DNA of 64,000 nucleotides, taken from the NCBI GenBank assembly GCA_003577305.1, contig QEVL01000015.1, forward strand, positions 1 to 64,000, read 5' to 3'. A model generated the notes under the pieces. That model was not told the origin of the DNA. It did no database searches and saw only the letters and a list, made by a program, of their open reading frames with translations. Numbering within the stretch: the stretch's first letter is position 1; every line of letters begins with the position of its first letter. A program made the translations under genes and the position numbers. This DNA comes from Burkholderiales bacterium. GTDB taxonomy: Bacteria > Pseudomonadota > Gammaproteobacteria > Burkholderiales > Burkholderiaceae_E. Below, piece after piece: positions 48,001 to 60,816 of this stretch.

Positions 48001-48507
48001 CTAGAAACCTAGCATCGCCTCGAGCGGCCCCTTGGGCAGCGGCACGAGAAACCAGCGCTCGAACACCAGGAACAGCACCAGCGGTACGCCGAGTGCGACC
48101 ACTGCCGCCGTCCAGCGAAAGCGGCCGTGCCGCAGCATGAACCACGCGATGAAGATCGCCGCGGCGACGTACATTCCCAGGAGCGCGATCAACCCCGCGA
48201 AGATCGCGGTGGGCACGAGGACGTGCAGCACGTGGCCGAGCCCGGCTCGCGAGACGAACGGTCCGCCCAGGAGCCAGCGGCTGCGCATCGCGATCAACAG
48301 GTTCGCAACGCCCGCCACGACCATCAGCGCCCCGACGTAGAACGGGAAATTACCCGCCTGCGGACCGTCGTCGGCCCAGCCGGCCCCGATGCGCGCACTG
48401 TCGACGATCACGAGTGCGCCCAGCGCGACGAACAGCAGCGCAACCGCAACCTCGGCGGTCAGCACCCGGATGGCGGGGCGATGGTCGCCCCCGTCTTCGC
48501 CGCTCAC
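48001..48507 (-). CDS. tctB: Tripartite tricarboxylate transporter small permease TctB
   Basis: 168 residues with four hydrophobic segments and the short loop GPQAGNFPFYVG typical of TctB. The GTG start overlaps the tctC stop (GTGA). An ATG start in frame is not available. Confidence 0.88.
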   Translation of the reverse strand: MSGEDGGDHRPAIRVLTAEVAVALLFVALGALVIVDSARIGAGWADDGPQAGNFPFYVGALMVVAGVANLLIAMRSRWLLGGPFVSRAGLGHVLHVLVPTAIFAGLIALLGMYVAAAIFIAWFMLRHGRFRWTAAVVALGVPLVLFLVFERWFLVPLPKGPLEAMLGF

Positions 48508-49532
48508 TTCGCGAGGAACCCGGCGTCGCGCATCAGCGTGCGATGCAGCTCCTCGGCGTTGGCCACCCAGTGGGTGTACTCCTTGCCGGTCATGAAGCTG
48601 TCCTTGAACGCGCCCTTCTCCATGAACTCCTTCCAGTCGGGCGTCGCGCGCACTTTCCTGAACAGGTCGATGTACCACTCGACCTGCTCGGCGCTGACGC
48701 CGGATGGCATGAAGATGCCGCGCATCATCAGGTAGTCGACCGGCACGCCCGCCTCGCGGCACGACGGAATGTCGTTCCAGGACATGGTCTCGGTGATCTT
48801 CGCCTTGTACGGCATGCGCTCGTCGTCGAGCACGCACAGCGGACGCAGCTTGCCGCCACGCCAGTGCGCGATCGCCTCGATCGGGTTGTTGACCGTGGAG
48901 TCGACGTGCTTGCCGACCAGCTGCACCGCGACGTCGCCGCCTCCCTTGAACGGGATGTAGGTGATCTTGCGCCCGGCCGCCTTCTCGAGCGCGACCGTGA
49001 TGATCTGGTCTTCCTGCTTCGAGCCGGTGCCCGCCATCTTGAACGTGTTGTTCGGCGCGGCCTTGACAGCCTCGAGATAGGCCTGAGCGGTCTTGTACGG
49101 CGACTCGACGTTGACCCACAGCACGAACTGGTCGAGCGCCAGCATCGCCACCGGCGTCATGTCGCGCCAGTTGACGGGCACGCCGGTGCCCAGCGGGGTG
49201 GTGAACAGGTTCGACAGCGTGATCACGAGCTTGTGCGGGTCGCCCCTGGCGCCCTTGATCTCGAGGAAACCCTCGGCACCGGCGCCGCCCGACTTGTTGA
49301 CCACGACGATCGGCTGCTTCATCAGTGAGTGCTTGGTGACCACCCCCTGGATGAAGCGGGCCATCTGGTCGGCCCCGCCGCCGGTGCCGGCCGGAACGAC
49401 GAACTCGACGGGCTTGGTCGGCTCCCAGGCGGCAACCGCCGGAGTCGTCACGGAGAACCCGAGCAGTGCGGCAGCGGCCGCGAGGCCGGCGCGCGCACGC
49501 GACAGCGGAATCGAAAACGATCGATGGCGCAT
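48504..49532 (-). CDS. tctC: Bug-family (TctC) substrate-binding protein
   Basis: 342 residues. A signal peptide ends near TPAVAAWEP. The Bug fold begins KPVEFVVPAGTGGGADQMARF and has VVNKSGGAGAEGF, IPFKGGGDVAVQL and VDSTVNNPIEAI. GGGGAG precedes the ATG at 49532, which rules out the 49595 start that runs into the leader terminator. The ligand, probably a carboxylate, is unknown. Confidence 0.93.
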   Translation of the reverse strand: MRHRSFSIPLSRARAGLAAAAALLGFSVTTPAVAAWEPTKPVEFVVPAGTGGGADQMARFIQGVVTKHSLMKQPIVVVNKSGGAGAEGFLEIKGARGDPHKLVITLSNLFTTPLGTGVPVNWRDMTPVAMLALDQFVLWVNVESPYKTAQAYLEAVKAAPNNTFKMAGTGSKQEDQIITVALEKAAGRKITYIPFKGGGDVAVQLVGKHVDSTVNNPIEAIAHWRGGKLRPLCVLDDERMPYKAKITETMSWNDIPSCREAGVPVDYLMMRGIFMPSGVSAEQVEWYIDLFRKVRATPDWKEFMEKGAFKDSFMTGKEYTHWVANAEELHRTLMRDAGFLAK

Positions 49533-49579
49533 CTGTCTCCCCTTCCCGACGGCCTTGGTGGTGGCCGCTCTCGTCGGAC

Positions 49580-49604
49580 AAAAAACGGACCGCAAAAGGT
49601 CCGT
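49580..49604 (-). terminator. Terminator-like hairpin in the tctC leader
   Basis: Minus strand: ACGGACC-TTTTGC-GGTCCGT followed by TTTTT. It stands 48 nt before tctC and no minus-strand gene ends upstream of it. It could be an attenuator of tctCBA or a stop for antisense transcripts from the divergent gene. Confidence 0.7.
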
Positions 49605-49639
49605 CGATACGGTTCATGGTACCCGAGCCCTGCGCATCG

Positions 49640-49645
49640 TACAAT
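49640..49645 (+). promoter_or_regulatory. Candidate -10 box of the acyl-CoA ligase
   Basis: TACAAT, 27 nt before the ligase ATG. Confidence 0.4.
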
Positions 49646-49672
49646 CCACGCCGATCAGGAAACGAGGAAGGC

Positions 49673-51196
49673 ATGGGCCAGACACTCAGGGATCTGCTCG
49701 CCGCGGGCGCCGACGAATCGACCGCACTGACTGCACCGGGTGGCGTGCCGCTCACGTTCGGAGCGCTGCGCGCACTGGTCGCGACGACGCTGGCGACCCT
49801 CAACGCAATGGGCATCGGCCGCAACGAGCGCGTCGGAATCGTGCTGCCCAACGGACCGGAAATGGCAACCGCGTTCGTCTCGGTCGCCTCGGGCGCGACC
49901 TCGGCCCCGCTCAACCCTGCGTACCGCGCCGACGAGTTCGAGTTCTACCTGAGCGACCTCGGTGCGCGCGCGCTGATCGTCGACGCGGGCAGCACCTCGC
50001 CCGCGATCGAGGTCGCGCGCAAGCTCGGCGTGCGCATCGTCGAACTGCACGCGCGCCCGGAGCGCGGCGCCGGAAGCTTCGAGCTGCGCGACACCTCGGG
50101 CGATGCGGCCGCGACACCGGCGTCGGGCGGCTTCGCGCAACCCGACGACGTCGCGCTGGTGCTGCACACTTCGGGCACCACGTCGCGTCCGAAGATCGTG
50201 CCGCTCGCGCAGCGCAACGTCTGCGCGTCGGCGCGCAACATCCGTGAGTTCCTGGCGCTGTCGGCAACCGACCGCGGACTGAACATCATGCCGCTGTTCC
50301 ACATCCACGGGCTGATCGCCGGCGTTCTGGCGCCGCTGTCGGCCGGCGGCCAGGTGTGCTGCACTCCGGGATTCAACGCGCTGAAGTTCTTCGGCTGGGT
50401 CGAGGAAGCGCACCCCACCTGGTACACCGCGGTACCGACGATGCACCAGGCGATCCTGGCGCGCGCAGCGAACAACAAGGCAGTGATCGCCGCCAACCCG
50501 CTGCGCTTCATCCGCTCGTCGTCCTCGGCGATGCCGCCGCAGGTGATCCGCGAAATCGAGGAGGTGTTCGGGGCGCCGCTGGTCGAGGCCTACGGCATGA
50601 CCGAGGCGGCGCACCAGATGGCGGCCAACCCGTTGCCGCCGCGCGTTCGCAAGCCGGGCACGGTCGGCATCGCGGCGGGCCCCGAGGTCGCGATCATGGA
50701 CGAGGCCGGCACGCTGCTGGCGCACGGCAACGTGGGCGAGGTCGTGATCCGCGGCGAGAACGTCACGCGCGGCTACGAGAACAATCCGAAGGCCAACGCC
50801 GAGGCGTTCACCAACGGGTGGTTCCGCACCGGCGACCAGGGCGTGATGGACGCCGAAGGCTATCTGTCGATCACCGGGCGGCTGAAGGAGATCATCAATC
50901 GCGGCGGCGAGAAGGTCTCGCCGCGCGAGGTCGACGAAGTGCTGATGGACCACCCGGCAGTGGCGCAGGTCGTCACTTTCGCGATCCCGCACGACAAGCT
51001 CGGCGAGGAAGTGGGCGCCGTCGTCGTGCTGCGCGAAGGCGCCACGCTCACCGAGAAGGAACTGCGCGAGTTCGCCGCCACGCGGCTGGCCGATTTCAAG
51101 GTGCCGCGCAAGGTGCTGTTCATGGCCGAGATCCCGAAGGGGGCGACCGGCAAGCTGCAGCGCATCGGTCTCGCGAAGAAGCTCGGCCTGGGCTGA
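49673..51196 (+). CDS. Oxalyl-CoA synthetase-like acyl-CoA ligase
   Basis: 507-residue ANL enzyme. Motifs: LHTSGTTSRPKIVPL, MPLFHIHGLIAG, EAYGMTEAAHQMA, WFRTGDQG and PKGATGKLQR with the catalytic Lys. The pattern matches AAE3/Pcs60-type oxalate-CoA ligases better than fatty-acyl ligases. GAGGAA precedes the ATG. Divergent from tctCBA, so it may activate the acid that transporter brings in (inference). Confidence 0.85.
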   Translation: MGQTLRDLLAAGADESTALTAPGGVPLTFGALRALVATTLATLNAMGIGRNERVGIVLPNGPEMATAFVSVASGATSAPLNPAYRADEFEFYLSDLGARALIVDAGSTSPAIEVARKLGVRIVELHARPERGAGSFELRDTSGDAAATPASGGFAQPDDVALVLHTSGTTSRPKIVPLAQRNVCASARNIREFLALSATDRGLNIMPLFHIHGLIAGVLAPLSAGGQVCCTPGFNALKFFGWVEEAHPTWYTAVPTMHQAILARAANNKAVIAANPLRFIRSSSSAMPPQVIREIEEVFGAPLVEAYGMTEAAHQMAANPLPPRVRKPGTVGIAAGPEVAIMDEAGTLLAHGNVGEVVIRGENVTRGYENNPKANAEAFTNGWFRTGDQGVMDAEGYLSITGRLKEIINRGGEKVSPREVDEVLMDHPAVAQVVTFAIPHDKLGEEVGAVVVLREGATLTEKELREFAATRLADFKVPRKVLFMAEIPKGATGKLQRIGLAKKLGLG

Positions 51197-51248
51197 GCGG
51201 CGCGCTCGTTGCGGGCCGCGCGCAGCCCGCGGCCGGCGGGCACGCCCG

Positions 51249-51791
51249 TCAGGAGGCGCCCTGCGTCGGCCGCGGCCGCAACGGAAGGTCCACGAACTCG
51301 AACGGCAGGTCGCGCGCGCGCATCCAGTCGGCCACCGCGAGCCCGGTGCCGGCGCGCCACGGCCTGAGCCGCTCCGGGGCCACCATCCGGTATTCGACCA
51401 GCTCTTCGGACAGCTGCACGCTGCCGGAGGCCACGACGTGGTAGGCGACGATCAGTTCGTTCTTGCGGGTGAACTCGTAGACGCCGATCAGGCTGGTGCG
51501 CTCGACGTCGAGGTTGGTCTCCTCCTTCACCTCGCGTGCGATGCCCTGCTCCGGCGTTTCGCCGGCCTCGAGAAAGCCGGTGATCAGCGCGAAGGTCTTG
51601 GGTGGCCAGGCCGCGTTGCGCGCGAGCAGGATCCGCTCGCCGACCTGCACCAGGCCGGCCACCACCGGTGCCGGGTTGTTCCAGTGCGTGAAGCCGCAGG
51701 CGGGGCAGGTCTTGCGCTCGCGGCCCGCGATCAGGCTCGCCGACAGCAGATTGGCGCAATGCGGGCAGAAGCGGTAGTCGGGATGCAGCAT
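51249..51791 (-). CDS. NUDIX hydrolase with zinc ribbon
   Basis: 180 residues. A four-Cys zinc ribbon (CPHC...CPAC) is at 9-33, then the Nudix box GFLEAGETPEQGIAREVKEE. Family members hydrolyse NADH or other nucleoside diphosphate derivatives; it is smaller than NudC (257 in E. coli). It starts 4 nt after the alaS stop and is probably cotranscribed. Confidence 0.88.
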   Translation of the reverse strand: MLHPDYRFCPHCANLLSASLIAGRERKTCPACGFTHWNNPAPVVAGLVQVGERILLARNAAWPPKTFALITGFLEAGETPEQGIAREVKEETNLDVERTSLIGVYEFTRKNELIVAYHVVASGSVQLSEELVEYRMVAPERLRPWRAGTGLAVADWMRARDLPFEFVDLPLRPRPTQGAS

Positions 51792-51795
51792 GCGC

Positions 51796-54414
<2,619 letters not shown>

Positions 54415-54511
54415 GGCGTGCCCGGTCATTCTTTCGGTTGCGCGGCGCCCAGTGGGGTTGCTCAGCGGTGCTGTACTGGCGCAGCGAGTTGATTTTTCAG
54501 CGGAATTTGCG

Positions 54512-54517
54512 ATTCTA
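54512..54517 (-). promoter_or_regulatory. Candidate -10 box of alaS
   Basis: TAGAAT on the minus strand, about 98 nt before the alaS start, inside the 187-bp divergent gap. Confidence 0.35.
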
Positions 54518-54601
54518 CCGAAATGCGGGCAGGAAAATGGCGCGCACGGGGCAGGCCGTTCCCCGAAGCGGCGGCCCGCACGATCGCGTAAGGTTGCACC
54601 C

Positions 54602-55825
54602 ATGAAGACCGCCCTGAACGGAATCCGCGTCCTCGATCTCACCCGGGTGCTCGCCGGACCCTGGTGCTCGCAGAACCTCGCCGACCTCGGCGCCGACGTG
54701 ATCAAGGTGGAACGGCCCGGTGCGGGCGACGACACGCGGACCTGGGGTCCGCCGTTCCTGAAAGACCGCGAAGGTCGCGACACGGCCGACGCCGCCTATT
54801 ACCTGGCCGCCAACCGCAACAAGCGCTCGGTCGAGATCGACCTGTCCTCGGCGGCGGGCCAACGGGCGGTGCGCGAACTGGCCCGGGCGAGCGACGTGGT
54901 GCTCGAGAACTACAAGGTCGGCCAGTTGCGCAAGTACGGCCTCGACTACCCGAGCCTGGCCGCGCTCAATCCGCGCCTGGTCTACTGCTCCGTCACCGGC
55001 TTCGGCCAGACCGGACCGTGGGCGCATCGCGCCGGCTACGACTTCATCATCCAGGGGCTCGGCGGCCTGATGTCGATCACCGGCGAAGCCGACGAGCGCC
55101 CCGGCGGCGGCCCGCAGAAGGTGGGCGTGGCCGTCTCCGACCTGATGACCGGCATGTACGCGACGCAGGCGGTGCTCGCCGCGCTGCTGCATCGCGAGCG
55201 CAGCGGCGAGGGCCAGTACATCGACGTCGCGCTGCTCGACGTGCAGGTGGCGATGCTGGCCAACATGAACACCAATTTCCTGGTGAGCGGCCAGCCGCCG
55301 AAGCGCTGGGGCAACGCGCATCCGAACATCGTTCCGTACCAGGCGTTTCGCGCCGCCGACCAGTGGATAGTGGTGGCGGTGGGCAACGACGAGCAGTACC
55401 GGCGCTTCTGCGAGCTCGCCGGCCGCTCCGAACTGCACCGCGACGAGCGCTTCACGCGCAACAGCGATCGGGTGCGCAACCGCGAGACACTGGTGCCGCT
55501 GATCGCGGAGCTGATCGCGCAGCACCCCGCCGCCTGGTGGCTCGAGGCGCTCGAGCGCGCCGGCGTGCCCTGCGGCCCGATCAACGACCTGCGCCAGGTG
55601 TTCGACAACGAGCAGGTGCGCGCGCGCGGGCTGCGCATCGACATCGAGCGCGAGGATGCGGGTGCAGTGCCGCTGGTCGGCAGCCCGCTGAAGATGAGCG
55701 CCACGCCGCCGAGTTACCGGCTGCCGCCGCCGCGGCTCGGCGAGCACACCGAGCAGGTGCTGCGCGAGCTGCTCGGCTACGACGACGACGCGATCGCGGC
55801 GGTGCGCGGCACGCGCGGCCGCTGA
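54602..55825 (+). CDS. Class III (CaiB/BaiF) CoA-transferase
   Basis: 407 residues. N-terminal [20 protein letters not shown] and [14 protein letters not shown] are characteristic. The catalytic Asp lies in [15 protein letters not shown]. It swaps CoA between carboxylic acids. It comes 78 nt before a tctCBA set and probably activates the imported carboxylate. Confidence 0.93.
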   Translation: MKTALNGIRVLDLTRVLAGPWCSQNLADLGADVIKVERPGAGDDTRTWGPPFLKDREGRDTADAAYYLAANRNKRSVEIDLSSAAGQRAVRELARASDVVLENYKVGQLRKYGLDYPSLAALNPRLVYCSVTGFGQTGPWAHRAGYDFIIQGLGGLMSITGEADERPGGGPQKVGVAVSDLMTGMYATQAVLAALLHRERSGEGQYIDVALLDVQVAMLANMNTNFLVSGQPPKRWGNAHPNIVPYQAFRAADQWIVVAVGNDEQYRRFCELAGRSELHRDERFTRNSDRVRNRETLVPLIAELIAQHPAAWWLEALERAGVPCGPINDLRQVFDNEQVRARGLRIDIEREDAGAVPLVGSPLKMSATPPSYRLPPPRLGEHTEQVLRELLGYDDDAIAAVRGTRGR

Positions 55826-55903
55826 GCGGGGCTGGGCGCCTTGCTCGCGCATGCACCGGCTGCCGGTATCATCGACCCCCGAACGAATCGAAGGAGAACG
55901 CCG

Positions 55904-56920
55904 ATGATCGATCGCCCCGCGTCGAGCGGCCCGCGCCGCCGTTTCTTCGCCGTTGCCGGCCTGCTCGCGGCCGCGCTGTGCGCCGGCACCGCGCCGGCGG
56001 CCGCGCAGGAGTGGCCGAACCGCCCGATCCGCTTCGTGGTTCCCTATCCGCCCGGCGGGCCGCTCGACCAGGTCGCGCGCGCGCTCGCCGAGAAACTGCG
56101 CGAGCCGCTCGGGCAGCCGATGGTCGTCGAGAACCGGCCCGGGGCAGGCGGCAACATCGGCGCCGACCTGGTCGCCAAGGCCGCGCCAGACGGTTACGCG
56201 ATCGTCATGGGAGCGGTGGCCACGCACGCGATCAATCCGTACCTGTACGCGAAGATGCCGTACGACGCCAATCGCGACTTCACGCCGATCACGCGGATCG
56301 CAACCGTTCCGAACGTGCTCGTGATGAATCCCCAGACTGCCGAGCGACTCGGCGTGCGCAGCCTCGCCGACCTGATTGCCTACGCGCGCAGGAATCCGGG
56401 CAAGCTGAACTACGCGTCGGGCGGCAACGGCAGCGCCGGTCACCTGGCGGGCGAGCTGCTCGAAGCGCAGGCCGGCGTCAGCATGGTGCACATTCCTTAC
56501 GGCGGGGCGGCGCCCGCACAACTCGGCCTGCTTGCGGGGCAGACCGACCTGATGTTCGACAACCTGGCTTCGGCGACGCCGCAGATCCGCGCCGGCAAGC
56601 TGAAGGCGTTCGCGGTCACCACCGCGCAGCGCAGCAGTTTCTTCCCGGAACTGCCGACGGTGGCCGAGAGCGGGCTGAAGGGCTTCGACATCAGCACCTG
56701 GTTCGGCGTGTTCGCGCCCGCCGGCACGCCGAAGCCGATCGTCGGCCGCCTGAACGCGGAATTCACGCGCGCGCTGTCGGCCCAGGACATCCGCGAGCGG
56801 CTGGCGCGCATGGGCGCGGAACCCTCGCCGATGAGCCCCGAAGACTTCGCCGCGTTCGTGCGTGCCGAGCAGGCGAAATACGAGCGCGTGGTCAAGGCCT
56901 CGGGGGCCCGTGTCGACTAG
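55904..56920 (+). CDS. tctC: Bug-family (TctC) substrate-binding protein
   Basis: 338 residues. An Arg-rich signal peptide is cleaved near GTAPAAAQEWP. Bug motifs: PIRFVVPYPPGGPLDQVAR, VVENRPGAGGNIGADLVAK, YGGAAPAQLGLLAGQTDLMF and the PAGTPKPIV stretch. AAGGAGA precedes the ATG by 6 nt. Confidence 0.95.
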   Translation: MIDRPASSGPRRRFFAVAGLLAAALCAGTAPAAAQEWPNRPIRFVVPYPPGGPLDQVARALAEKLREPLGQPMVVENRPGAGGNIGADLVAKAAPDGYAIVMGAVATHAINPYLYAKMPYDANRDFTPITRIATVPNVLVMNPQTAERLGVRSLADLIAYARRNPGKLNYASGGNGSAGHLAGELLEAQAGVSMVHIPYGGAAPAQLGLLAGQTDLMFDNLASATPQIRAGKLKAFAVTTAQRSSFFPELPTVAESGLKGFDISTWFGVFAPAGTPKPIVGRLNAEFTRALSAQDIRERLARMGAEPSPMSPEDFAAFVRAEQAKYERVVKASGARVD

Positions 56921-56969
56921 CGCGGTGCGCGCCACCACACGAGAAGAACGAACGACGGAGACTTCGCCG

Positions 56970-57431
56970 ATGCGCATCCGCAACCAGCGCGACTTCTGGT
57001 CCGGGGTGATGTTCCTGTTGCTGGGGGTGCTGTTCGTGATCTTCTCGCAGGCCTACCAGCTGGGCACGCCGGCGCGCATGGGACCGGGGTTCTTTCCGAC
57101 GATGCTCGGGGCGCTGCTGGCACTGCTCGGGCTGCTGGTGGCGTGGCGCTCGCTGGCGCGCACCGCCGACAGGACCGAACTGGAGCGGGTGGGCTGGCGC
57201 GAGCTGTTCCTGGTGCTGGTGGCGGTCGGGGTGTTCGCCGCCACGCTGTCGTACCTCGGGATGGTGGTGGCGGTGACGCTGCTGATCGCGATCTCGGCCA
57301 CCGGCAGCCACGAGTTCAGCTGGAAGGAGACGGCGATCTCGATCGTGGTGCTGCTGGTGATGTCCGACCTGGTGTTCGTGCGGGGGCTGGAGCTGCAGTT
57401 TCCGGTCTGGCCGAAGTTCCTTGCGCACTGA
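56970..57431 (+). CDS. tctB: Tripartite tricarboxylate transporter small permease TctB
   Basis: 153 residues with four hydrophobic segments and the TctB motif GTPARMGPGFFPTMLGALLA. Between tctC and tctA. Confidence 0.93.
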   Translation: MRIRNQRDFWSGVMFLLLGVLFVIFSQAYQLGTPARMGPGFFPTMLGALLALLGLLVAWRSLARTADRTELERVGWRELFLVLVAVGVFAATLSYLGMVVAVTLLIAISATGSHEFSWKETAISIVVLLVMSDLVFVRGLELQFPVWPKFLAH

Positions 57432-57449
57432 CCGGGAGGCATCCGGCAC

Positions 57450-58961
57450 ATGGAACTGCTGTCGAACCTCTCGCTGGGCTTTGCCACCGCGCTCACGCTG
57501 ACCAACGTGTTCTACTGCTTCGTGGGCGTGCTGCTGGGCACCGTGATCGGCGTGCTGCCGGGCATCGGGCCGCTGGCCACGATCGCGATGCTGCTGCCGA
57601 TCACCTACAAGCTCACCGACCCCACCACGGCGCTCATCATGCTCGCCGGCATCTATTACGGCGCGCAGTACGGAGGCTCGACCACCGCCATCCTTGTGAA
57701 CCTGCCCGGCGAGATCTCTTCGGTGGTCACCACGCTCGACGGCTACCAGATGGCGCGCAACGGCCGCCCGGGGCCGGCGCTGTCGATCGCCGCGGTCGGC
57801 TCGTTCTTCGCCGGCACCGTGGCCACGCTGCTGATCGCCGGCTTCGCCCCGCCACTGGCCGAGGTGGCCTTCAAGTTCGGCCCCGCCGAGTACTTCTCGC
57901 TGATGGTGCTTGGCCTGATCGCCGCGGTGATCCTCGCGCACGGCTCGATCCTCAAGGCGCTGGCGATGGTGGTGTTCGGGCTGCTGATCGGCATGGTGGG
58001 CACCGACGTGAACTCGGGCGTGGCGCGCTTTTCGTTCGACATTCCCGAACTCACCGACGGCCTGGACTTCGCCGCCATTGCGATCGGCATCTTCGGCTTC
58101 GGCGAGATCATCTACAACCTGGAATTGCGCGACAAGCGCGAGGTGTTCGCGCGCAAGGTCGGCCGCCTGCTGCCCAGCATGGCCGAGTTGCGCGCCTCGA
58201 TCGCGCCGATCTTGCGCGGCACGGCGCTGGGTTCGTTCCTGGGCATCCTGCCCGGTGGGGGCTCCGTGCTCGCCTCGTTCACCTCCTATGCGGTCGAGAA
58301 GAAGGTCTCGAAGACGCCCGAGCGCTTCGGCAAGGGCGCGATCGAGGGCGTGGCCGGCCCCGAGTCGGCCAACAACGCGGGCGCGCAGACCTCGTTCATT
58401 CCGATGCTCACGCTGGGCATTCCCACCAACGCGGTGATGGCGCTGATGATCGCCGGGATGATGATTCACAACATCCAGCCCGGCCCGCAGGTGATGACCA
58501 GCAACCCGAGCCTGTTCTGGGGGCTGATCGCCTCGATGTGGATCGGCAACCTGATGCTGGTGATCCTGAACCTGCCGCTGATCGGCATCTGGATCAGGCT
58601 GCTCACCGTGCCGTACCGCATCCTGTATCCGGCGATCCTGCTGTTCTGCTGCGTGGGCGCTTATTCGATCAACAACAACGTCTTCGACGTGTTCGTCACG
58701 ATCCCGTTCGCGATCCTCGGCTACGTGTTCCGCAAGCTCGACTGCGAGCCCGCGCCGCTGCTGCTGGGGCTGGTACTGGGCAAGCTGATGGAGGAGTACC
58801 TGCGCCGCGCGATGACGATCTCGCGCGGCGACTGGTCGGTGTTCGTCACCCGGCCGCTGTCGGCCACGCTGCTGGCGATCGCCGCAGTGTTGCTGATCAT
58901 CGTCTTCATGCCCGCGATCGCGAAGAAACGCGGCGAGGCGTTCGCCGAGGAAGAGACCTGA
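57450..58961 (+). CDS. tctA: Tripartite tricarboxylate transporter large permease TctA
   Basis: 503 residues. [57 protein letters not shown] and [19 protein letters not shown] are the TctA hallmarks. GGGAGG precedes the ATG. Confidence 0.95.
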   Translation: MELLSNLSLGFATALTLTNVFYCFVGVLLGTVIGVLPGIGPLATIAMLLPITYKLTDPTTALIMLAGIYYGAQYGGSTTAILVNLPGEISSVVTTLDGYQMARNGRPGPALSIAAVGSFFAGTVATLLIAGFAPPLAEVAFKFGPAEYFSLMVLGLIAAVILAHGSILKALAMVVFGLLIGMVGTDVNSGVARFSFDIPELTDGLDFAAIAIGIFGFGEIIYNLELRDKREVFARKVGRLLPSMAELRASIAPILRGTALGSFLGILPGGGSVLASFTSYAVEKKVSKTPERFGKGAIEGVAGPESANNAGAQTSFIPMLTLGIPTNAVMALMIAGMMIHNIQPGPQVMTSNPSLFWGLIASMWIGNLMLVILNLPLIGIWIRLLTVPYRILYPAILLFCCVGAYSINNNVFDVFVTIPFAILGYVFRKLDCEPAPLLLGLVLGKLMEEYLRRAMTISRGDWSVFVTRPLSATLLAIAAVLLIIVFMPAIAKKRGEAFAEEET

Positions 58962-58964
58962 CAC

Positions 58965-59699
58965 ATGAGCCGCACGGCCGAACGAGCCGCGGACTGCCTC
59001 GATCCGATGCCGGCGGTGCTCGCCTTCGATGTCTTCGGCACGGTGGTCGACTGGTACGGCTCGATCGAGCGCGAGGTGGCGGCGCTCGGGCTCGGCATCG
59101 ACGCGGGCGCGTTCGCGCTTGCGTGGCGCGCCGGCTACCGGCCCGCGATGGCACGGGTGCGCGGCGGCGCCCTCGGCTGGACCAAGATCGACGCGCTCCA
59201 CCGGATGATCCTCGACGGGATTCTCGAACGCTTCGGCGTGGCCGACCGGCTCGACGAGGCGGCGCGCCGCTCGCTGAACCTCGCCTGGCACCGGCTCGAC
59301 CCGTGGCCCGACGTCGTCGAGGGGCTGAACCGGCTTCGCGGGCGGTTCATGCTGTGCACGCTGTCCAACGGCAACCTCGGCCTGCTCGCCGACCTCTCAC
59401 GGCACGGCGGCTTGCACTGGGATCTCATCCTCTCGGCCGAAGTGTTTCGCCACTACAAGCCCGATCCGCAGACCTATCTCGGCGCGTGCGAGGTCTTCGA
59501 CGTCGAGCCGGCGCGGATGATGCTGGTGGCGGCGCACCACGACGACCTCGCGGCGGCGCGCGCCTGCGGCTGCCGCACCGCGTTCGTCGAGCGGGCGCTC
59601 GAATACGGGCCTGCGGTCGCGAACGACCTCGCACCGCGTGCCGGCAACGACCTGCACGCGCGCGACCTGCGCGACCTCGCGCGCCAGCTCGGTTGCTGA
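58965..59699 (+). CDS. HAD-family L-2-haloacid dehalogenase-like protein
   Basis: 244 residues. Nucleophile Asp in LAFDVFGTVVDW, motif II TLSNGN, Lys in HYKPDPQTY and acidic motif AAHHDDLAAA match type II haloacid dehalogenases. The last motif has HHDD where dehalogenases usually have SNxWD, so another HAD activity is possible. 3 nt from tctA. Confidence 0.85.
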   Translation: MSRTAERAADCLDPMPAVLAFDVFGTVVDWYGSIEREVAALGLGIDAGAFALAWRAGYRPAMARVRGGALGWTKIDALHRMILDGILERFGVADRLDEAARRSLNLAWHRLDPWPDVVEGLNRLRGRFMLCTLSNGNLGLLADLSRHGGLHWDLILSAEVFRHYKPDPQTYLGACEVFDVEPARMMLVAAHHDDLAAARACGCRTAFVERALEYGPAVANDLAPRAGNDLHARDLRDLARQLGC

Positions 59700-59829
59700 C
59701 GCCGCGCCCATCACGCGCACCAGCGCAGGGGCGATGCGGCACCGCGACGCGATTTCCATTATCGTGACGCCTGCCGCGAACCTGCCCGCGCCAGGCACCA
59801 CCCGGGCCGATCGATCGAGGATCCCGCAA

Positions 59830-60747
59830 ATGACGAGCAAGCAATACGAACCCGTCGCGCCACACAAGGTCGCCTTCCTCGGCCTGGGCGTGATGGGCTA
59901 CCCGATGGCCGGCCACCTGAAGCGCGCCGGCCACTCGGTGACGGTCTACAACCGCACCGCAGCGAAAGCCGACCAGTGGGCCGGCGAGTACGCGGGCGGC
60001 GCCGGCGGCGCCACCGCGCCGACCCCGCGGCAGGCTGCGCACGAGGCCGACATCGTGTTCGCCTGCGTCGGCAACGACGACGATCTGCGTTCGGTGGTGC
60101 TCGGCGAACACGGCGCCTTTGCCGGCATGAGGCCCGATGCGGTGTTCGTCGACAACACGACCGCCTCGGCCGCGGTTGCGCGCGAATTGCACGAAACAGC
60201 CAGGAGCCGCGGCCTGCACTTCGTCGACGCACCGGTGTCCGGAGGACAGGCCGGCGCGGTCAACGGCCTGCTCACCGTGATGTGCGGCGGCGAGCAGCCC
60301 GCGTTCGAGCGCATCCGCCCGGTGGCGATGGCGTTCGCGCGCGCCTGCACGCTGGTCGGCGGGCCGGGCGCCGGACAACTCGCCAAGATGGTCAACCAGA
60401 TCTGCATCGCCGGGCTGTTGCAGGGGTTGTCCGAGGGGGTGAATTTCGGCCTGGCTTCCGGCCTCGACATGAAGCTGGTGCTCGAGGTGATCGGCAAGGG
60501 CGCCGCGCAATCGTGGCAGATGGACAACCGGGGAACGACGATGATCGACGACAGGTTCGACTTCGGCTTCGCGGTCGACTGGATGCGCAAGGATCTCGGG
60601 CTGTGCCTGGACGAGGCGAAGCGCAACCGAGCGCCGTTGCCGGTCACCGCGCTGGTCGACCAGTTCTACGGCGACGTGCAGCGCATGGGCGGCAGCCGCT
60701 GGGACACTTCCAGCCTGATCAGGCGGCTTCGCGATAAGGCTGGCTGA
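59830..60747 (+). CDS. NAD(P)-dependent 3-hydroxyisobutyrate dehydrogenase-family protein
   Basis: 305 residues. Rossmann motif VAFLGLGVMGYPMAGHL, FVDAPVSGGQAGAVNG, catalytic Lys in GQLAKMVNQI. Second paralogue of the family in this window (the other is at 32042). Same strand as the transporter set, 130 nt after the HAD gene. Confidence 0.9.
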   Translation: MTSKQYEPVAPHKVAFLGLGVMGYPMAGHLKRAGHSVTVYNRTAAKADQWAGEYAGGAGGATAPTPRQAAHEADIVFACVGNDDDLRSVVLGEHGAFAGMRPDAVFVDNTTASAAVARELHETARSRGLHFVDAPVSGGQAGAVNGLLTVMCGGEQPAFERIRPVAMAFARACTLVGGPGAGQLAKMVNQICIAGLLQGLSEGVNFGLASGLDMKLVLEVIGKGAAQSWQMDNRGTTMIDDRFDFGFAVDWMRKDLGLCLDEAKRNRAPLPVTALVDQFYGDVQRMGGSRWDTSSLIRRLRDKAG

Positions 60748-60816
60748 GGCCGGTCCAGGCCGGCAGCACCCCGCTCCAATCCGATTCATTTTCCCGAAAC
60801 CCGACGAGGAATCCCG

